In this document: positions 22,001 through 36,590 of the stretch, in pieces | How positions within the stretch are numbered: the stretch's first letter is position 1 | How the letters are laid out: the number at the start of each line of letters is the position of its first letter | NCBI GenBank assembly: GCA_027627225.1 | Contig: JAPFQT010000425.1 | Location: forward strand, 60,931-124,930 | Length of the DNA stretch: 64,000 bases | Direction of reading: 5' to 3' | Source: Congeria kusceri | Taxonomy: Eukaryota; Mollusca; Bivalvia; Myida; Dreissenidae | Translations under genes and position numbers: made by a program | Notes under the pieces: generated by a model | The model's input: the letters and a program-made list of their open reading frames with translations, nothing else | Told to the model about the DNA's origin: nothing | The model's database searches: none

Positions 22001-23320
22001 TCTAAATTATACTTTATTTTGATTGCTAGTAGAACATACTTATGTATGTTTTAATTTCCATACCCTATGCAACAGTTATTTATTCACATGAAGCCATTGT
22101 TGTAAGTTTCCAGTTCCTTCATCATGAAACTTTGCGCAATTATAATGGCTTTCGATTTCGCGCTGCATCTGTTTATCGCAAGAAATATAGGTAAAAAGCT
22201 ATCTTACTCAATTATAATTACTTCGAAAAACACCGGGGAACCATTTATAATAATGTGATATTCCCCGGTAGAATATAATATTAACACATCCGAATACTTA
22301 CAGTAAATTCTAACATGCTACACGCTGATATTCCAAGCGAAAATATACTAATTCATCGTTGATAAACTGCTCAATAAACAATTCAAAAATCAAGCATGAT
22401 TCTGAGAGCAACACAGTTAAATGTAGTTATAATATACAATTATATAATTACACAATAGTAATCCGGATCTATACACCTTTAGAAACACCCTTCTAATCCG
22501 TAGGTACAAACAACGCTTACCCAATTGTGTACCAAATGGTAGATTCATGCAAATAATTATAGCTGATAAGGTTTTTGAAAGGATTTTAAATAGGTAAGCT
22601 AGGTTTGTACATCAAGATAAGTGTTGGTGTTTGTTTTTTAAATACTAGCACATTCAGGAGAAAGTCGATTGCAAAAACATGTTGTAGCATTAAACTATAA
22701 CCAATATATTTGTAGGATCAAGTTCGATTTTTTTTGTGGTATCGTTCTTTATTTGTCAGTGTACAACTCTCTGTAGTTCTGGTAATGACATTTTGACAAC
22801 TTGGAGTTTCGATCAAGTTGTGTACTATGCTTCTCATAGTTTGATTTTGTAATTATTCTACATGTTAAAGTTTATTGATATACGTATCTGTGTAATAAAC
22901 ATTCTCCAAAAAATCTAATATTTTTTATGGAACAATTTCATTTGTTTCATTTGGTTATTTTGAAAATTTAAAGGTAATTGTTGGGAAGAAAACTATACAA
23001 TATTGTATGAATCACATCTTGCAGCAAGTTACTAGATGGGATGGAAAAGTTATTTTGCCTAAAAATCAAAGGTCGTTGTTCGCCTTAATTCCGCAAATGC
23101 AGCACACAATTAATTATCTTAACTCCGCAAAACTCACGCTATAGGTTTGCGTTTTGTTTATCCAAAGACGCAATACATACAACACAACCCTACTTGAGTA
23201 ATTATAATAGTTTCTCATGGACGAACATGTACATAGTAAAATCTGTATAATTATTGAATAATTATCAACATGTCACACACAAATTATTATATATTTTTAT
23301 ATCTGGAAAATGCCATTAAA

Positions 23321-24177
23321 GGTCGCATTTTGTATATAGACGTATACTGCAAATTGACTTTTAAAATCTTCTAATCTTAAACCGCAAGGCTTATAGGTTT
23401 CATATAAGGTATGTAAAATAGCACAATAGTCCTCTACACAGATTGTCCCAATCATTCCCATGGGGTTAAAACTGGCCAAGTTCCGGGGTCAAATTGTTTA
23501 CGTAGACTAAAATAGCAAAATAACTCCAAAAGTCTTCTCGTATGGCCCAGTGGTTTTAAATTTGGTATTTGGCGTCCTCTAGTGGTCTTCTACAAAGATT
23601 GTTCTATGATGCCCCCTGGGTCAAGCCTTGCCACGTGCAGTGGGAGAGGGTAGTCACATTTCTAATCTAGACTTACAACGCAAAATGACTTGAAATCTCT
23701 CTGAGGTCAAAACTGGCTACACGCCGGGGGTCACATTGTTTCTACAGACTTCGAAAGCAAAATTACTTCAAAAATATTTTCCTGTGATACCCATTGGTCT
23801 AATATGTCTACGAAGAGTGTTCAAATGATGCCACTGAGGCCAAAACTAGCCACCTTCCGGGCATACACATTGTTTATATAGACTTAAATAGAAAAATGTC
23901 TTTACAAATCTTGCCCATTGAAACATTGAAGCCCAACGGTTTTATATAAGGTTTGTAATATTGTATAATGGTCCTCTACAAAAACTGTTCCAAAGATGCC
24001 CCTGGAGTAGAAAGTAGCCACTGTGGGTCACATGCTTTATATAGACTATAAAAAAATATTCTGAATCTGCTAGACCCAGATTTTTATACTCAGGTTAATG
24101 GTTTTGTGCCATTTGGCCCTGTGATTATAGTGCCTTAAGCTCAGGTGAGCAAACATTGCCATCGTGGCCCTCTTGTT
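23321..24177. repeat. Degenerate ~160-bp tandem repeat (copy 2)
   Basis: This is the exact counterpart of 10496-11352 at +12825, with no length change. Confidence 0.65.
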
Positions 24178-24264
24178 AAATTATGTGCATGAAATATAAC
24201 AAAGTAAATTGTAAACTGCAATATATAATTGTGTGTTAATCGGTAGGACACGAATCCCTCACAA

Positions 24265-24560
24265 ACTACTACGATGAAGATAACGCTACCCTATGATCAT
24301 GATAGCGCAACAGTACTATGATTATAACGCGACTGAATGATGATTAAAACGCGTCTGTTCGATGACGATAATGTTTAAGTGCAATGTCAATAACGTGACA
24401 GAACGATGACGATAACGTGAAAGTAAGACGACCATATTGTGACAGAATGATGCAATAAAGTAAAGTACGATGATGATATAGCGAAAGTACGCTGACGATA
24501 ACGTGACAGTAGGATGACGATAGCGGGACATTACGATGATGATGTAGCAAAAGTACGAAG
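24265..24560. repeat. Degenerate minisatellite (copy 2)
   Basis: Counterpart of 11440-11735 at +12825, unchanged in length. Confidence 0.72.
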
Positions 24561-25328
24561 CTACATGTTGATAATGCGAGAGCGCTCGTTTGTTTGATAA
24601 CGAAAACGCGAAAATACGTTAATGCGGCACACGTTCGTGCGTTCATCATCGTACTGACTATAGATCTCATGAATCACCACATGTAGATCAAAGTTACGAC
24701 TTTTGCGAGATCTGAATATTTCTGGTATAACTTTTCTCCAATAAGTTAAAACCAAACACCAATAAGTTTGAATCTGTAAATTACGACAGCAACGAATATT
24801 AAAATATTAAAATACACGCACGCGACGCTTAGTGCCCGTACTATTACGAAACACTAACGGTTGTGAATGACGTTTATTGGCTAATACTTTTATAAATTCA
24901 CGAGCAGTTTTCTGCTCAATTCGTGGTTCCGTAGATGTATGGAAATTGCGGCTTGAGAGCTGAAATAAAAAGCATACCAGGAAATAATTTTCTTAAAAGA
25001 TATATTATCTATGGAAACGTTTAAACGCTGTACAAAGCGCCATTATAACATTAAGTTTGCCATTTTACATGGAACCCTATTGGCTCTTACCAACCAGCAA
25101 TGTGGTCACTAATTACATTTTGATGAACTGAACAAAATATTAATTCATTTACACAACATTTTCATGAAACCGGTTGACTTTGTAATTGTAACCATGCATC
25201 CAAATTTGAAAACCCCAGCAAATACTGATGAAAAAACATTTCCTATCAATAAGTTCTGAAACTGAAAATATCAACACTGTTGATAAAACTATTAAAGCAA
25301 TTATTTTCCGCATAAATCAAACAATTTA

Positions 25329-25366
25329 CGTCCAAATCACAAATTATTATTATTGTGATTTGGACG
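25329..25366. other. Strong hairpin, 14-bp perfect arms (copy 2)
   Basis: Identical arms and loop to the hairpin of copy 1. Confidence 0.8.
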
Positions 25367-26135
25367 ATTCGAATATACTTTGTGTTACCTACATGTACTT
25401 CACTTTAATTAGCTTAATATTTTTGTTAATATTTCTTCTACAACGCTGAACATTAACTGCTGATCTGTCACGCTGTCCTAATTGGTATCCCACTGAAACA
25501 AAAAAAAAATAAAACATAACTATAACGATTCAGGGTGTCCGACTTTTGAATTCAACGGTCACCTTAAGTCCTACCGTAAAACACGCAAATCAATTGATGC
25601 AGCCTTTGGATGAACCGATGCAACCTTTAGGAGACATGAATGGAGGCTCTCTAGTTGATAAAATGGCATGCACGTGCACTTCATAGTACTTAATCAAATT
25701 TTGTAAATTAATGCATATAATAATCATGTTTATATTAACGAGGTCTCGATGTTTAATCTCAGTATTACGCATACACCTGTACTTATATTTGTCGATGGTA
25801 ATGTTTTTACTCGTGTGTTATCTTCATATTCATAACGAGATAAATTATATATAATACAATCTCAATATAACTACGCCCTTAATAAGACATAAAGGTGTGG
25901 TATACTTAAAGATCACCCGATCCTGTATTATTAGCTAATTCTACTAGAAAGTTATTACACTTTTTATAATAGTACTAGTAGTAATAAAAGGAGCCTTTTT
26001 GTACCGCGGTAAACTGTTATTGGTACTTCCAACACACACAAAAGATGCTGTCGCTAACAGGTGCATGTTCATTCGGCGGACAATGTTATGTCACTTGTAG
26101 GGCATTGTGCCGTTATTGCATGGCTTATTGTACAT

Positions 26136-26264
26136 TCCGCCTCATTTTTTATAACCTTTCTTTCTAACTAATAAACATTTTATTACCCCCTGGATCCACT
26201 ATTTAGCGACAGAGTACATTGTAATCATATATCTCATTAGAAAGGTAATAAAAAATTAAGCGGA
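26136..26264. other. Fold-back across the unit 2/3 junction
   Basis: The same inverted arms as at 13311-13439, shifted by 12825 bp. Confidence 0.7.
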
Positions 26265-26897
26265 AATTCGAAAAAATTAATTTAAAAAAAGATGTATGGT
26301 CTTCCATAGGGTCCGAAACCCCTTCGTATAAAATAGTTTGACTGGTTTTTTGCCTATTTTATAGTCTTTAATTCCGAATGCTAAGAATATGTGTCTGAAA
26401 CTTATATATATGGGTAGTAACAAGTACCACGGATCTTTTGGCATGCGGTTCGGTCTATATGTGTGCCTGAGGGTCGGAATAGAGTGTGTCAAAGTGAGGT
26501 GCTCTCGTCGAATGCGTATTTTGTCATTTCTTTCACGTGTTTTGGGCTTTGAACATAAATATCTTCCCCATTTCTAGACTTATGTACATGAAAGTTGAAA
26601 TATTGAAGTTCCTGATTTGTTGAAATCGGGGATTTAAGGCAAATATAGTCCGGCGGTCGGGCTAGGGGGGTTCAAAGTGACCACCCCTATGGTCTTATTA
26701 GAGAAAATGGTCACTATCTAGGCACTATGTAGAAACAAAGTACCTGTTAACCATCTATATCGTTAGAAAGGTATTGAAAAATGAGGCAAACATTCGAAAA
26801 AAAAATAATTAAGAAAACATGTATGGTGTTCCGGATATGTCCGAAAAACCAATTTTTTCTCTATTTTGACCGTATTTTTTACAGTTTAAAATTATTA

Positions 26898-27269
26898 ACA
26901 TTCATAATGCTTATAATATGTGTATGAAAATATTAAGTGTGGGTAGTAAAAAGTACCACTGATCTTTTGACACGCGGTTTGATGTGTTTATGTACACTAC
27001 ACGCATCGGACATACCTCACAATCATCGCCCAGTGTTGAGCGTACCTATCGCCATAGACCCCTACCTCCTTTGTAGCTCCCTAAAACTTTAAGGGGCCAA
27101 GATACCCCCGAAATAACACCGGATTCGTGATTAGGAATGAATTCTAACATAGATTTGAACATCTTAGGGTTGTCTGCATAGGTTACCGATCCTACCCCAA
27201 ATTTCACCGGATTCATCAGGGTGAATTTGGGGTAGAAAGGTCAAGGACGTCAATAAGACATCGTTTTTA
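26898..27269. repeat. 372-bp segment present only in type A units (copy 3)
   Basis: This is the copy 3 counterpart of 718-1089 at an offset of 26180 bp. It carries the rest of P2 and the R1 repeat, and has the same boundaries as in copy 1. Copies 2, 4 and 5 lack it with identical breakpoints, so a single deletion event spread by later duplication is the simplest reading. Confidence 0.88.
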
Positions 27270-27823
27270 TGTTAGAATTCAATGCTGAACACAAATCTGA
27301 AATCCGTTTTGAGCTATATTGCACCGTTAAAAGGTTATAAGGGTATAATGGAGCCCACCCCAAAGAGTTCAAAGACTTCCATCAAACAGTGTTTTCTATG
27401 GTAGAAACCATCGCTGAGCACAAATCCGCAATCCGTTTTGAGCTATATTGCACCGTAAAAAAAGTTATAAGGGTTTCCTGGACCCAAGCTCCTAGCCATT
27501 TACACGGACAGACGGACAGACAGACATCGTTTTTAGGGGTAGAATTTACTGCTGAACACAAATCTGAAATCCGTTTTGAGCTATATTAAACAGTTAAAAT
27601 GTTATAAGGGTTTCCTTGAGCCCACCCCCTAACAATTTACACTCCCACGACAGACAGACGGACAAACGGACAGACAGCCAGACAGACATCGTTTTTAGGA
27701 GTAGAATTTAAAATTGAACACAAATCTGAAATCCCTTTGGAGCTATATTAAACCGTTAAAAAGTCAAAAGGGTTTCCTGGATACCACCCACTTCTCCCCA
27801 GACAGACAGACGGACGGACAGCC

Positions 27824-27871
<48 letters not shown>

Positions 27872-29000
27872 GGTAGAGTACAATTTCATGCTGAGCACAA
27901 ATCTGAAGTCCGTTTTGAGTTATATTGCACCGTTAAACAGTCATAATGGTTTCCTGGAGACCAGCCCCTAGCCATTTACAATCCCCAGAAACACAGACGG
28001 ACGGACGGACGGACAGACGGACGGACAGACGGACGGACGGACCGACGGACGGAACGACCGACGGATGGACCGACGGACGGACGGACGGACGGACCGACGG
28101 ACGGACGGACGGACGGACCGACGGACGGACGGACCGAAGGACGGACGGACGGACGGACCGACGGACGGACGGACCGACGGACGGACGGACGGACGGTCAA
28201 AGGGGTAGAATTCCATGCTGAGCACAAATCTGAAATCCGTTTTGAGCTGTCTTGCACCGTTAAAACGTTATATGGGTTTCCTGGAGGTCACCCCCTAGCC
28301 ATTTACACTCCCCAGACAGACAGACGGACGGACGGACGGACAGCGAGCCAGACAGACAGACAGACAGACGGACGGACGGAATTAAGGGTAGAATTGTATG
28401 CTGAGCACAAATCTGAAATTCTTTTGAGCTATCTTGCACCGCTAAAAGGTTATAAGGGTTTCCTGGACACCAGCCCCTACACCCCAAACAGACAGACGGA
28501 CGGACGAATAGACAGACAAACAGACAGATGGACGATAAATGAGAATTTAATGCTGAGCACAAATCTGAAATTCGTTTTGAGCTATCTTGCACCGATAAAA
28601 TGTTATAAGGGTTTCCTGGAGCCCACCCCCTAGCAATTTACACTCCCCATACGGACAAACGGACGGACAAACAGGCGGACAGACAGACAGATGGACGGAC
28701 GGACGGACAAAGGGGAAGATTTCAATGCTGAGCACAAATCTGAAATCCGTTTTGAGCTATCTTGCACCGTTAAGAAGTAATATGTGTTTCCTGGAGCCCA
28801 CCCTCTAGCCATCTACACTCCCGAGACGGACAGACGGACGGACAGACAGACGGACAGTGAGACAGACGAACGGACAGAACAAGGGTAGAATTCAATGATG
28901 AGCACAAATTTGCAATCCGTGTTGAGCTATCTTGCACGATTAGAATGTTATAAGGGTTTCCTGGACCCCACACCCTAGCCATTTACACGGACAGACGGAA

Positions 29001-29048
<48 letters not shown>

Positions 29049-29412
29049 GGACGGACGGAAAAAGGGTAGAATTCAATGCTGAGCACGAATCTGAAATCCG
29101 TTTTGAGCTATATTGCATCGTTAAAATGTTACTAGGGTTTCCTGGATACCACTATTACTCCACAGACAAACAGACGGAGAGCCGGACAGACACACAGACA
29201 GACAGACAGACGACGGACGAAAGGCTAGAATTTAATGCTGAGTACAAATCTGAAATCCGTTTTGAGCTATATTGCACCGTTTAAAAGTTATAAGGGTTTC
29301 CTGGAGCCCAGCCCCTAGCCATTTACACTCCACAGACAGACAGACGGACGTACAGCCAGCCAGACAGACAGACGGACATCCAGACAGACAGACAGACAGC
29401 CGGACAGACAGC
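27270..29412. repeat. Nested core-plus-tetranucleotide tandem array (copy 3)
   Basis: The block has the same subunit order and is preceded by R1, as in copy 1. The GACA run near 27826-27871 has about 12 repeats and the GACG block spans 27994-28197. A longer GACA tail occurs at about 28999-29047. Private changes such as 'CCGTGTTGAGC' near 28918 and 'CACTATTACTCC' near 29151 mark the stretch just before the near-identity with copy 4 begins. Confidence 0.92.
27994..28197. repeat. (GACG)n microsatellite, copy 3
   Basis: A long form (about 204 bp) with GACC, GATG, GAAC and GAAG interruptions. The private interruptions show independent turnover relative to copy 1. Confidence 0.93.
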
Positions 29413-29676
29413 CATCAACTACAACAACAGAATAATGCTTTATTTCACGTGTATGTACACTAAACATCGGACATAACTCACAATCAGCGCATAGTGTTGA
29501 GCGTAACTATCGCCATAATTTTCCCTGACCCCTACCTCCTTTGTAGCTCCCTAAAACTTTAAGGGGCCAAGATACCCCCGAAATAACACCGGATTCGTGC
29601 TTAGGAATGAATCCTAACATAGATTTGAATAGGTCAGGGTTGTCTGTGAAGGTCACCGATCCCACCCCAAATTTCA

Positions 29677-29694
29677 CCTGATGGTACCATCAGG
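29677..29694. other. Perfect 18-bp palindrome inside R2 (copy 3)
   Basis: CCTGATGGTACCATCAGG is its own reverse complement. It lies at the centre of a near-palindrome of about 42 bp whose outer arms are 'CCCCAAATT' and 'AATTTGGGG', a candidate cruciform. Confidence 0.9.
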
Positions 29695-32600
29695 GCGAAT
29701 TTGGGGTAGAGAGGTCAAAGTTCAAGGACGTTAATAAAACATTGTTTTTTATGTTAGAATACAATGCTAGCACAAATCTGAACTCCGTTTTGAGATATAT
29801 TGCACCGTTAAAAAGTTAAACGTGTCTAATGGATCCCACCCCGCGGCCATAGTTACGCTCAAAAATATGCAGAAAAAAAGTGTTTGCTTTCGACTTATTA
29901 CAACTTTTTATGGTTTTACATGTACATTTACCCTTTTCCAACCGATCTATATACTCTTAGTACACTATGGTTCAACCAAAATATATGTATGGCAACGAAT
30001 TAGATACATATCTATACTTTTATTAACATTTTAGACCACTTTCACGTCACTTTTGGTCATAGTTTTTCACCAAAAGGTTAGCGCGGAATCACTTCCTGCT
30101 CGTTTACCATCAGTCTACACTGAAAACATACAGAAAATACAAAGACAGACCATTACTGGTCTCATGCTATGCATAACAGATGTTTACAACATGCGTTACC
30201 TATGCGTTTTGACCCTAATTCGTCCCCAAAATACTTCACCCCCCCCCCCAGAAAACTATTATATTGTTTAAAACTACAGTATGCCAACAATAACATACAC
30301 TAGAATCAATTAAAACCCCACTTTGGCAAGTGCCGTTTTCGTAGGGTCGACATAGGGGTTAATTGAGTACACTGTTTCAATTACCCCACATACCCAGAAA
30401 AAAACGATTAGCGCTTCCAATTTCTATTTTTCATTTACACTATTCATCCTGTAACAATATTGCAAACATTATTTGATTTTATAACTGCAAATAAATAATC
30501 GTCACTAAAGTACGAATAGCAATGGCGATAGTTAACCTTTTTTGGGGTAATCCAACTTTGTTTTTATATGGCCCTTGCAATTATCTTCCCTTTTTGTCGG
30601 CCCCTAAATTGACCCTTAATGTCACGAAATTTGACTCCTAGCCTTACAAAAAAATTTGCGCAAGAAACAGAGCAAGAACCTAGTCCCCAGAATCATTTTT
30701 TTAGATATATTTAACAAGGGGGATATAACTGTCATTTTTGATACAATTTATCGTCCCTTAACTATTTATAGCAAATAATGCCTATTATGACCCCTAATAT
30801 CATTATCGAAGTCAATCCGCGGTGGGCGACTCTTGATTTTATCCTCTGAGCGATAGTTTATGTTACAGGAAAAGAGTAAGGAACAATTGAGATGAAACCG
30901 ATGCAGCCTTTAGGTGACACCAAATCAACCTTTAGGAGACATCACTTCACAACATTTGGGATACATAAATGGACAACCTTTAGGAGACACCCGTGCATTA
31001 CCTGGACTTTCGTTAAATAGTGACACCCATTTCATTGAAGTCTAAGGATTGGAGGCTTTTGTCTTGCCCTTACAGTAATGCAGCGGTTTTCCTTAAAGTA
31101 AACGAATCAAATTTACTTTAAAAATAAGCACAAACTCCTAAATAAGATTGCTTATAAAGGCATATGTAAGCGTTGTTGTTTTATTATTTTTCCCTAACTG
31201 AAGTGCGTTCTTAATCATTGGACATTACAATTTAAATGTTATGACTATTAAAATCTATAACTGACAGGTGATTTACTAAAGTGGCTACTTTAAAATTTTG
31301 GTAGTATGCTTTGCGCTTACATCTTATTATTTATAGATCCACTCTTAATTAAGTATTCAAATACCGATATTGATGTTTACATTGAATCAGAATTAAATAA
31401 AAAAATGTATTAATGAATCTTCAGATTTAGAATCCACAGATGACCCTGGGTAAGGTCAAGTGACCCCTACAAGTGACCCTTCCTGCAAAGGTCTCAATAA
31501 GCCCTACACATAACAGAAAGAATTTTGGGAATCGGATCTACCGTTCAGGAGTTATGGCCCTTTGCGCACCAACTCGGAACTTGTGTGGCGATATTTACGC
31601 TCAAACGGCTGGGGCAGATCTAATGCTCCGTAGTTCTGATTTATCCTGCTATTAACCCAAACAGTGACCTAATAAATCAGTGACCGTATAAACTGGTTGA
31701 TATCAGGCAGTTGGTCACGTGACCGTGATATACCGTCAATGGGTATTCCTACGCGCCGGATAACAACATTGTCGAGAATGACTTGGCATGGAGTCTACTT
31801 ACCAATACAAACTTTGTGTTGTCTAGTTTAACAGAGTTAAACAACACATTTTAGTTTTTGTCATTTTTCACGTGTTTTTGACTTTGAACAGGAATATCAT
31901 CCACAATTCTGGACTAAGGTACATAAAAGTTGGACTATTGATGGATAATTGTGTTCCTGATTTGTTGAAATCGGTGATTTAAGGCAAATTTAGCCGGGGG
32001 TTGGGCTAGGGGGTTCAAAGAGACCACCCCTCTGGTACGTTTTTGCTCATACGGCTCGGGTAAATCTAATGCTCCTTAGTGCTGATATCTAGATCCCTGA
32101 TAACTCGTATATAGGTAGACGTCGTCGATATCTACAACGCCCGGGGAGTCCGACCGGGGGTAAGGGGAGGGGGGGCGGGGTAATAAGAAAGTTCTGGGCC
32201 TTTAACAGGGCTATTTTTGTCGTTTTTACGCCTGGAACGGGCACTTTGACGAACTCTGGTGATTTTATTTCGCAAGTAATGCAAAACAAACTTATGTTTG
32301 CTGAAATGTGCTAGAATTTCCTAATATAGGATATTTTTTTATTTTAATCGGCCCAAAATTGAAAGTGTTATAGGACTTAGAAGTCGTTTCAGACCTGTTC
32401 ATACGGTTACACATCACCAATAGTAAAAAAATAACACCCCCCTCCCCCCCCCCCTTGATCCACTATTTAGGGACAGAGTACATTGTAATAATATATATCA
32501 TTAGAAAGGTATTTAAAATGAGGCGGAAATTATAAAAAATAGAAAAGATTTATGGTGTTCCATAGGGGTCGGAAAGACCTCTGTGTACGATATTTTGACC

Positions 32601-35600
32601 GTGTTTTTCACTGTTTTAAATTAATTTAAATTTGAATGGTGACAATATGTATCTGAAACTGATATATATATATATGCAATCGTCACCTTAGGGCGAAGAA
32701 ATTTCCCAACAATGCAGACTTAAGGCGTGCGCTACCATTAGGGCGCCGGTGACCTAATTAACGTAATTAATTTCTAATTACCTAATTATGCAATGATAAT
32801 AAATCGTGGCATGAATACATTGTATGACCTAAACTACAACATGAACTGGTGTAAAGTTTCCGTGGAAGGACGAAACTTTTTTTTTTTTTTTAAATATATG
32901 TATATGGGTATAAAATCCAGCCTTCAGGCGAATTTTGAATATGTGGATTTTATTTTCTTAAACTTATAATATATCTTATGGGGTTGACTTTGTAAAGCAT
33001 GTTTTTTGAACTCTGCTTTTAATGTTACTGTTTCTCTCGACATTCTCGGCAGCTTTGGACTAAAGAAATCAATCTATAAATATTGTGGTTTCTGAAAGTT
33101 ATCTAAACCGGAAAACGTTCTGCAGTGAATGCGCGTTTCTAGCAAAACCCGACTTAACAAGCGTAGCTCCTTAATGCTGAACTTTCTACAAAAATATATT
33201 TGTAGAGCTCGATTTGTTTATATTAAATGATGTTTTATTTGTTATTGTGCCGAGTATTTTAGTTTCAAATTAGTAACTTTAATAATTTGTTCAGTTTAGT
33301 CAACCAACTTTTTTCAAAACATTGTATTTGTCTTTGTAATTTCTCCTATCTTTGGTATGGAATTTGGTCTTCTTAAAGGAAACAACAAACACGTCATTTA
33401 CCACCAAACTGTATTTTTGTATTAATCTGTCTAATAGTACATTTAAATGTTTCCTAGTAAAATCACTTCCGATCGATGTATGCATTCGTCATGTATCTAT
33501 TTCTATTAAGTAACTACATAGTTTAATTAACTAAATTCTATTTCGTTGTATTATTGCATATTAGCAAACAAAGTAGTTATTTTAAAACAAATAATGAAAT
33601 CCACATATATGTTCAATACATCTATTCAATACATAACTAGTTTTGAAGTTCAATGCAATAAGTCGATGCAACTGAAATGGCATGGCGTGATTTTCAATGC
33701 AATATACAATATTGTATTCATATGTCATACCAAATAACAATGTCACGAGAACGAAAAAAGGAAAGGTTCATAAGTATTCGATTACAGAACGTTTTTGGTA
33801 AACTTTCACTTGGTGTCTCTTCAAGTAGTTTGTCAAATGAAAGATCGAATAATAGTATCATGAAAATATAAATTGCTGAGCAACCACACTTTGATCTCTT
33901 ACACAAACTATTGCAGATGTGTTGCGTACCAATGCGAACGTGTTTTGTTTCAAATTATGAAACGTTTGTTTTCATCAACAATCCTGAGGTGTACTCGAAA
34001 TGTATTAATCGTCGCATTGGTTTTGATGTAATTTGGACATAGAAAATACACTAGAAATTAATATGAGATTGTGACATGAGATTCAAATATCAAAATAAAT
34101 ACATACAGTTCACAGGTTTTATGCGTGTTTTTATCATCTGAATTTTATTCAAGAAACTTAAGTTGCCTGAAAGTCACAATTCTAAATTTAAATTCGCCTT
34201 AATGCTACTGTAAATAATGCAAAATACATGCACACAAAACTATGTATGTTGAGGAATATTGCATTATTCGCGTTCTGAAAGGAAAACATTATAAAAGTTC
34301 TATTTTGCTGTATAACTAAAACTATATGTATCGGTTTAGGCCGTTAAACTGGCGATATATATTCACTAATAAGCGGTTTCCCCGCGTTATGACTTGTCTA
34401 AAAATAGCTCAAAATATATGATATCCTGGTTCTGTGTTTTATATGAGCGATGGGTATAGTATGCTGTGTGTGCCGGGAAACAACCGTTGATGATATTGAT
34501 ACTATGTGCTACTTTCAACGATATATTGTTCATATCTGTACTATTGTTGTCATAGTTCATTTTATTTAAGATTTCAAGTTTAAACATGCTGCTGTGACGT
34601 TGTTCATATGTTGCAATTAAACTATTTATCAAGTTTTTGGATTGGAAAAGTTCTTCATACACTAGATCAGAATATCCGGGTGAGATATTAGTATGTCGTA
34701 GATAATATGCTGGTATGATAAACACGATGTTGAACTTAATATGTCATCGTTGTCATTTTTGAATGACCTATATACTACGGTAATCTAACATAATAAAAGT
34801 GGGGTTTAATGAAAGTTGTTCTATGTAATCGCCAAGTGTATAAAGATCTAGTTATGTTAAATAATATACTATACGTATTTTGCGTATTGAAAATCGTATA
34901 TTCACGTTAAGCGCATTAAATAGCACGAACGCATTTCGACGTATTTGCAATAATTAGGTCACCATTTATTACTTCAAGAAAGTTGTTTAACATTTTTGTG
35001 CAAATTCAATAACAACTTTCTTAAAATGACATTGCAATTTATATTTCAACATCTGCGCAATAAACCATGAACACTATTATTATACAGACCTATCGAACAG
35101 AGAATGCCGGTATGTTGTAGTTCCCAAACCATGCATTGCAGCGTTGAAATATATGTATAAAGCGTGTCTTTAAACTAGTTATTTCTTTATGTTAATGACT
35201 AAAGCATTCTAATCATAACATACGAATAGTAAAATTGTGTATAAATATGTTCAGTTCTTGATGATATGTCTTTAATTTTATTTCTAAATTATACTTTATT
35301 TTGATTGCTAGTAGAACATACTTATGTATGTTTTAATTTCCATACCCTATGCAACAGTTATTTATTCACATGAAGCCATTGTTGTAAGTTTCCAGTTCCT
35401 TCATCATGAAACTTTGCGCAATTATAATGGCTTTCGATTTCGCGCTGCATCTGTTTATCGCAAGAAATATAGGTAAAAAGCTATCTTACTCAATTATAAT
35501 TACTTCGAAAAACACCGGGAAACCATTTATAATAATGTGATATTCCCCGGTAGAATATAATATTAACACATCCGAATACTTACAGTAAATTCTAACAAGC

Positions 35601-36590
35601 TACACGCTGATATTCCAAGCGAAAATATACTAATTCATCTTTGATAAACTGCTCAATAAACAATTCAAAAATCAAGCATGATTCTGAGAGCAACACAGTT
35701 AAATGTAGTTATAATATACAATTATATAATTACACAATAGTAATCCGGATCTATACACCTTTAGAAACACCCTTCTAATCCGTAGGTACAAACAACGCTT
35801 ACCCAATTGTGTACCAAATGGTAGATTCATGCAAATAATTATAGCTGATAAGGTTTTTGAAAGGATTTTAAATAGGTAAGCTAGGTTTGTACATCAAGAT
35901 AAGTGTTGGTGTTTGTTTTTTAAATACTAGCACATTCAGGAGAAAGTCGATTGCAAAAACATGTTGTAGCATTAAACTATAACCAATGGATCAAGTTCGA
36001 TTTTTTCTGTGGTATCGTTCTTTATTTGTCAGTGTACAACTCTCTGTAGTTCTGGTAATGACATTTTGACAACTTGGAGTTTCGATCAAGTTGTGTACTA
36101 TGCTTCTCATAGTTTGATTTTGTAATTATTCTACATGTTAAAGTTTATTGATATACGTATCTGTGTAATAAACATTCTCCAAAAAATCTAATATTTTTTA
36201 TGGAACAATTTCATTTGTTTCATTTGGTTATTTTGAAAATTTAAAGGTAATTGTTGGGAAGAAAACTATACAATATTGTATGAATCACATCTTGCAGCAA
36301 GTTACTGTTAGTTATGGAAAAGTTATTTTGCCTAAAAATCAAAGGTCGTTGTTCGCCTTAATTCCGCAAATGCAGCACACAATTAATTATCTTAACTCCG
36401 CAAAACTCACGCTATAGGTTTGCGTTTTGTTTATCCAAAGACGCAATACATACAACACAACCCTACTTGAGTAATTATAATAGTTTCTCATGGACGAACA
36501 TGTACATAGTAAAATCTGTAATTATTGAATAATTATCAACATGTCACACACAAATTATTATATATTTTTTATCTGGTAAATGCCATTAAA

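Larger units (their letters stand above)
13355..26179. repeat. Macro-tandem repeat unit, copy 2 (type B, 12825 bp)
   Basis: This second copy lacks the 372-bp R1-bearing segment: the sequence runs from 'AAAATTATTA' straight to 'TGTTAGAATTC' at 14077. The GACG block is the shortest of the five (14781-14854) and the GACA run is short (about six repeats). It shares the 54-bp segment near unit position 8.63 kb with copy 1 only. In the 4-8 kb part it shares several variants with copy 5 instead, such as 'GCAGTAAGAG' near 17018 and 'TTGTCTG' near 20828. A single-base deletion near 21180 shortens the reverse open frame found in the other copies, which argues that this frame is not under constraint. 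Confidence 0.95.
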
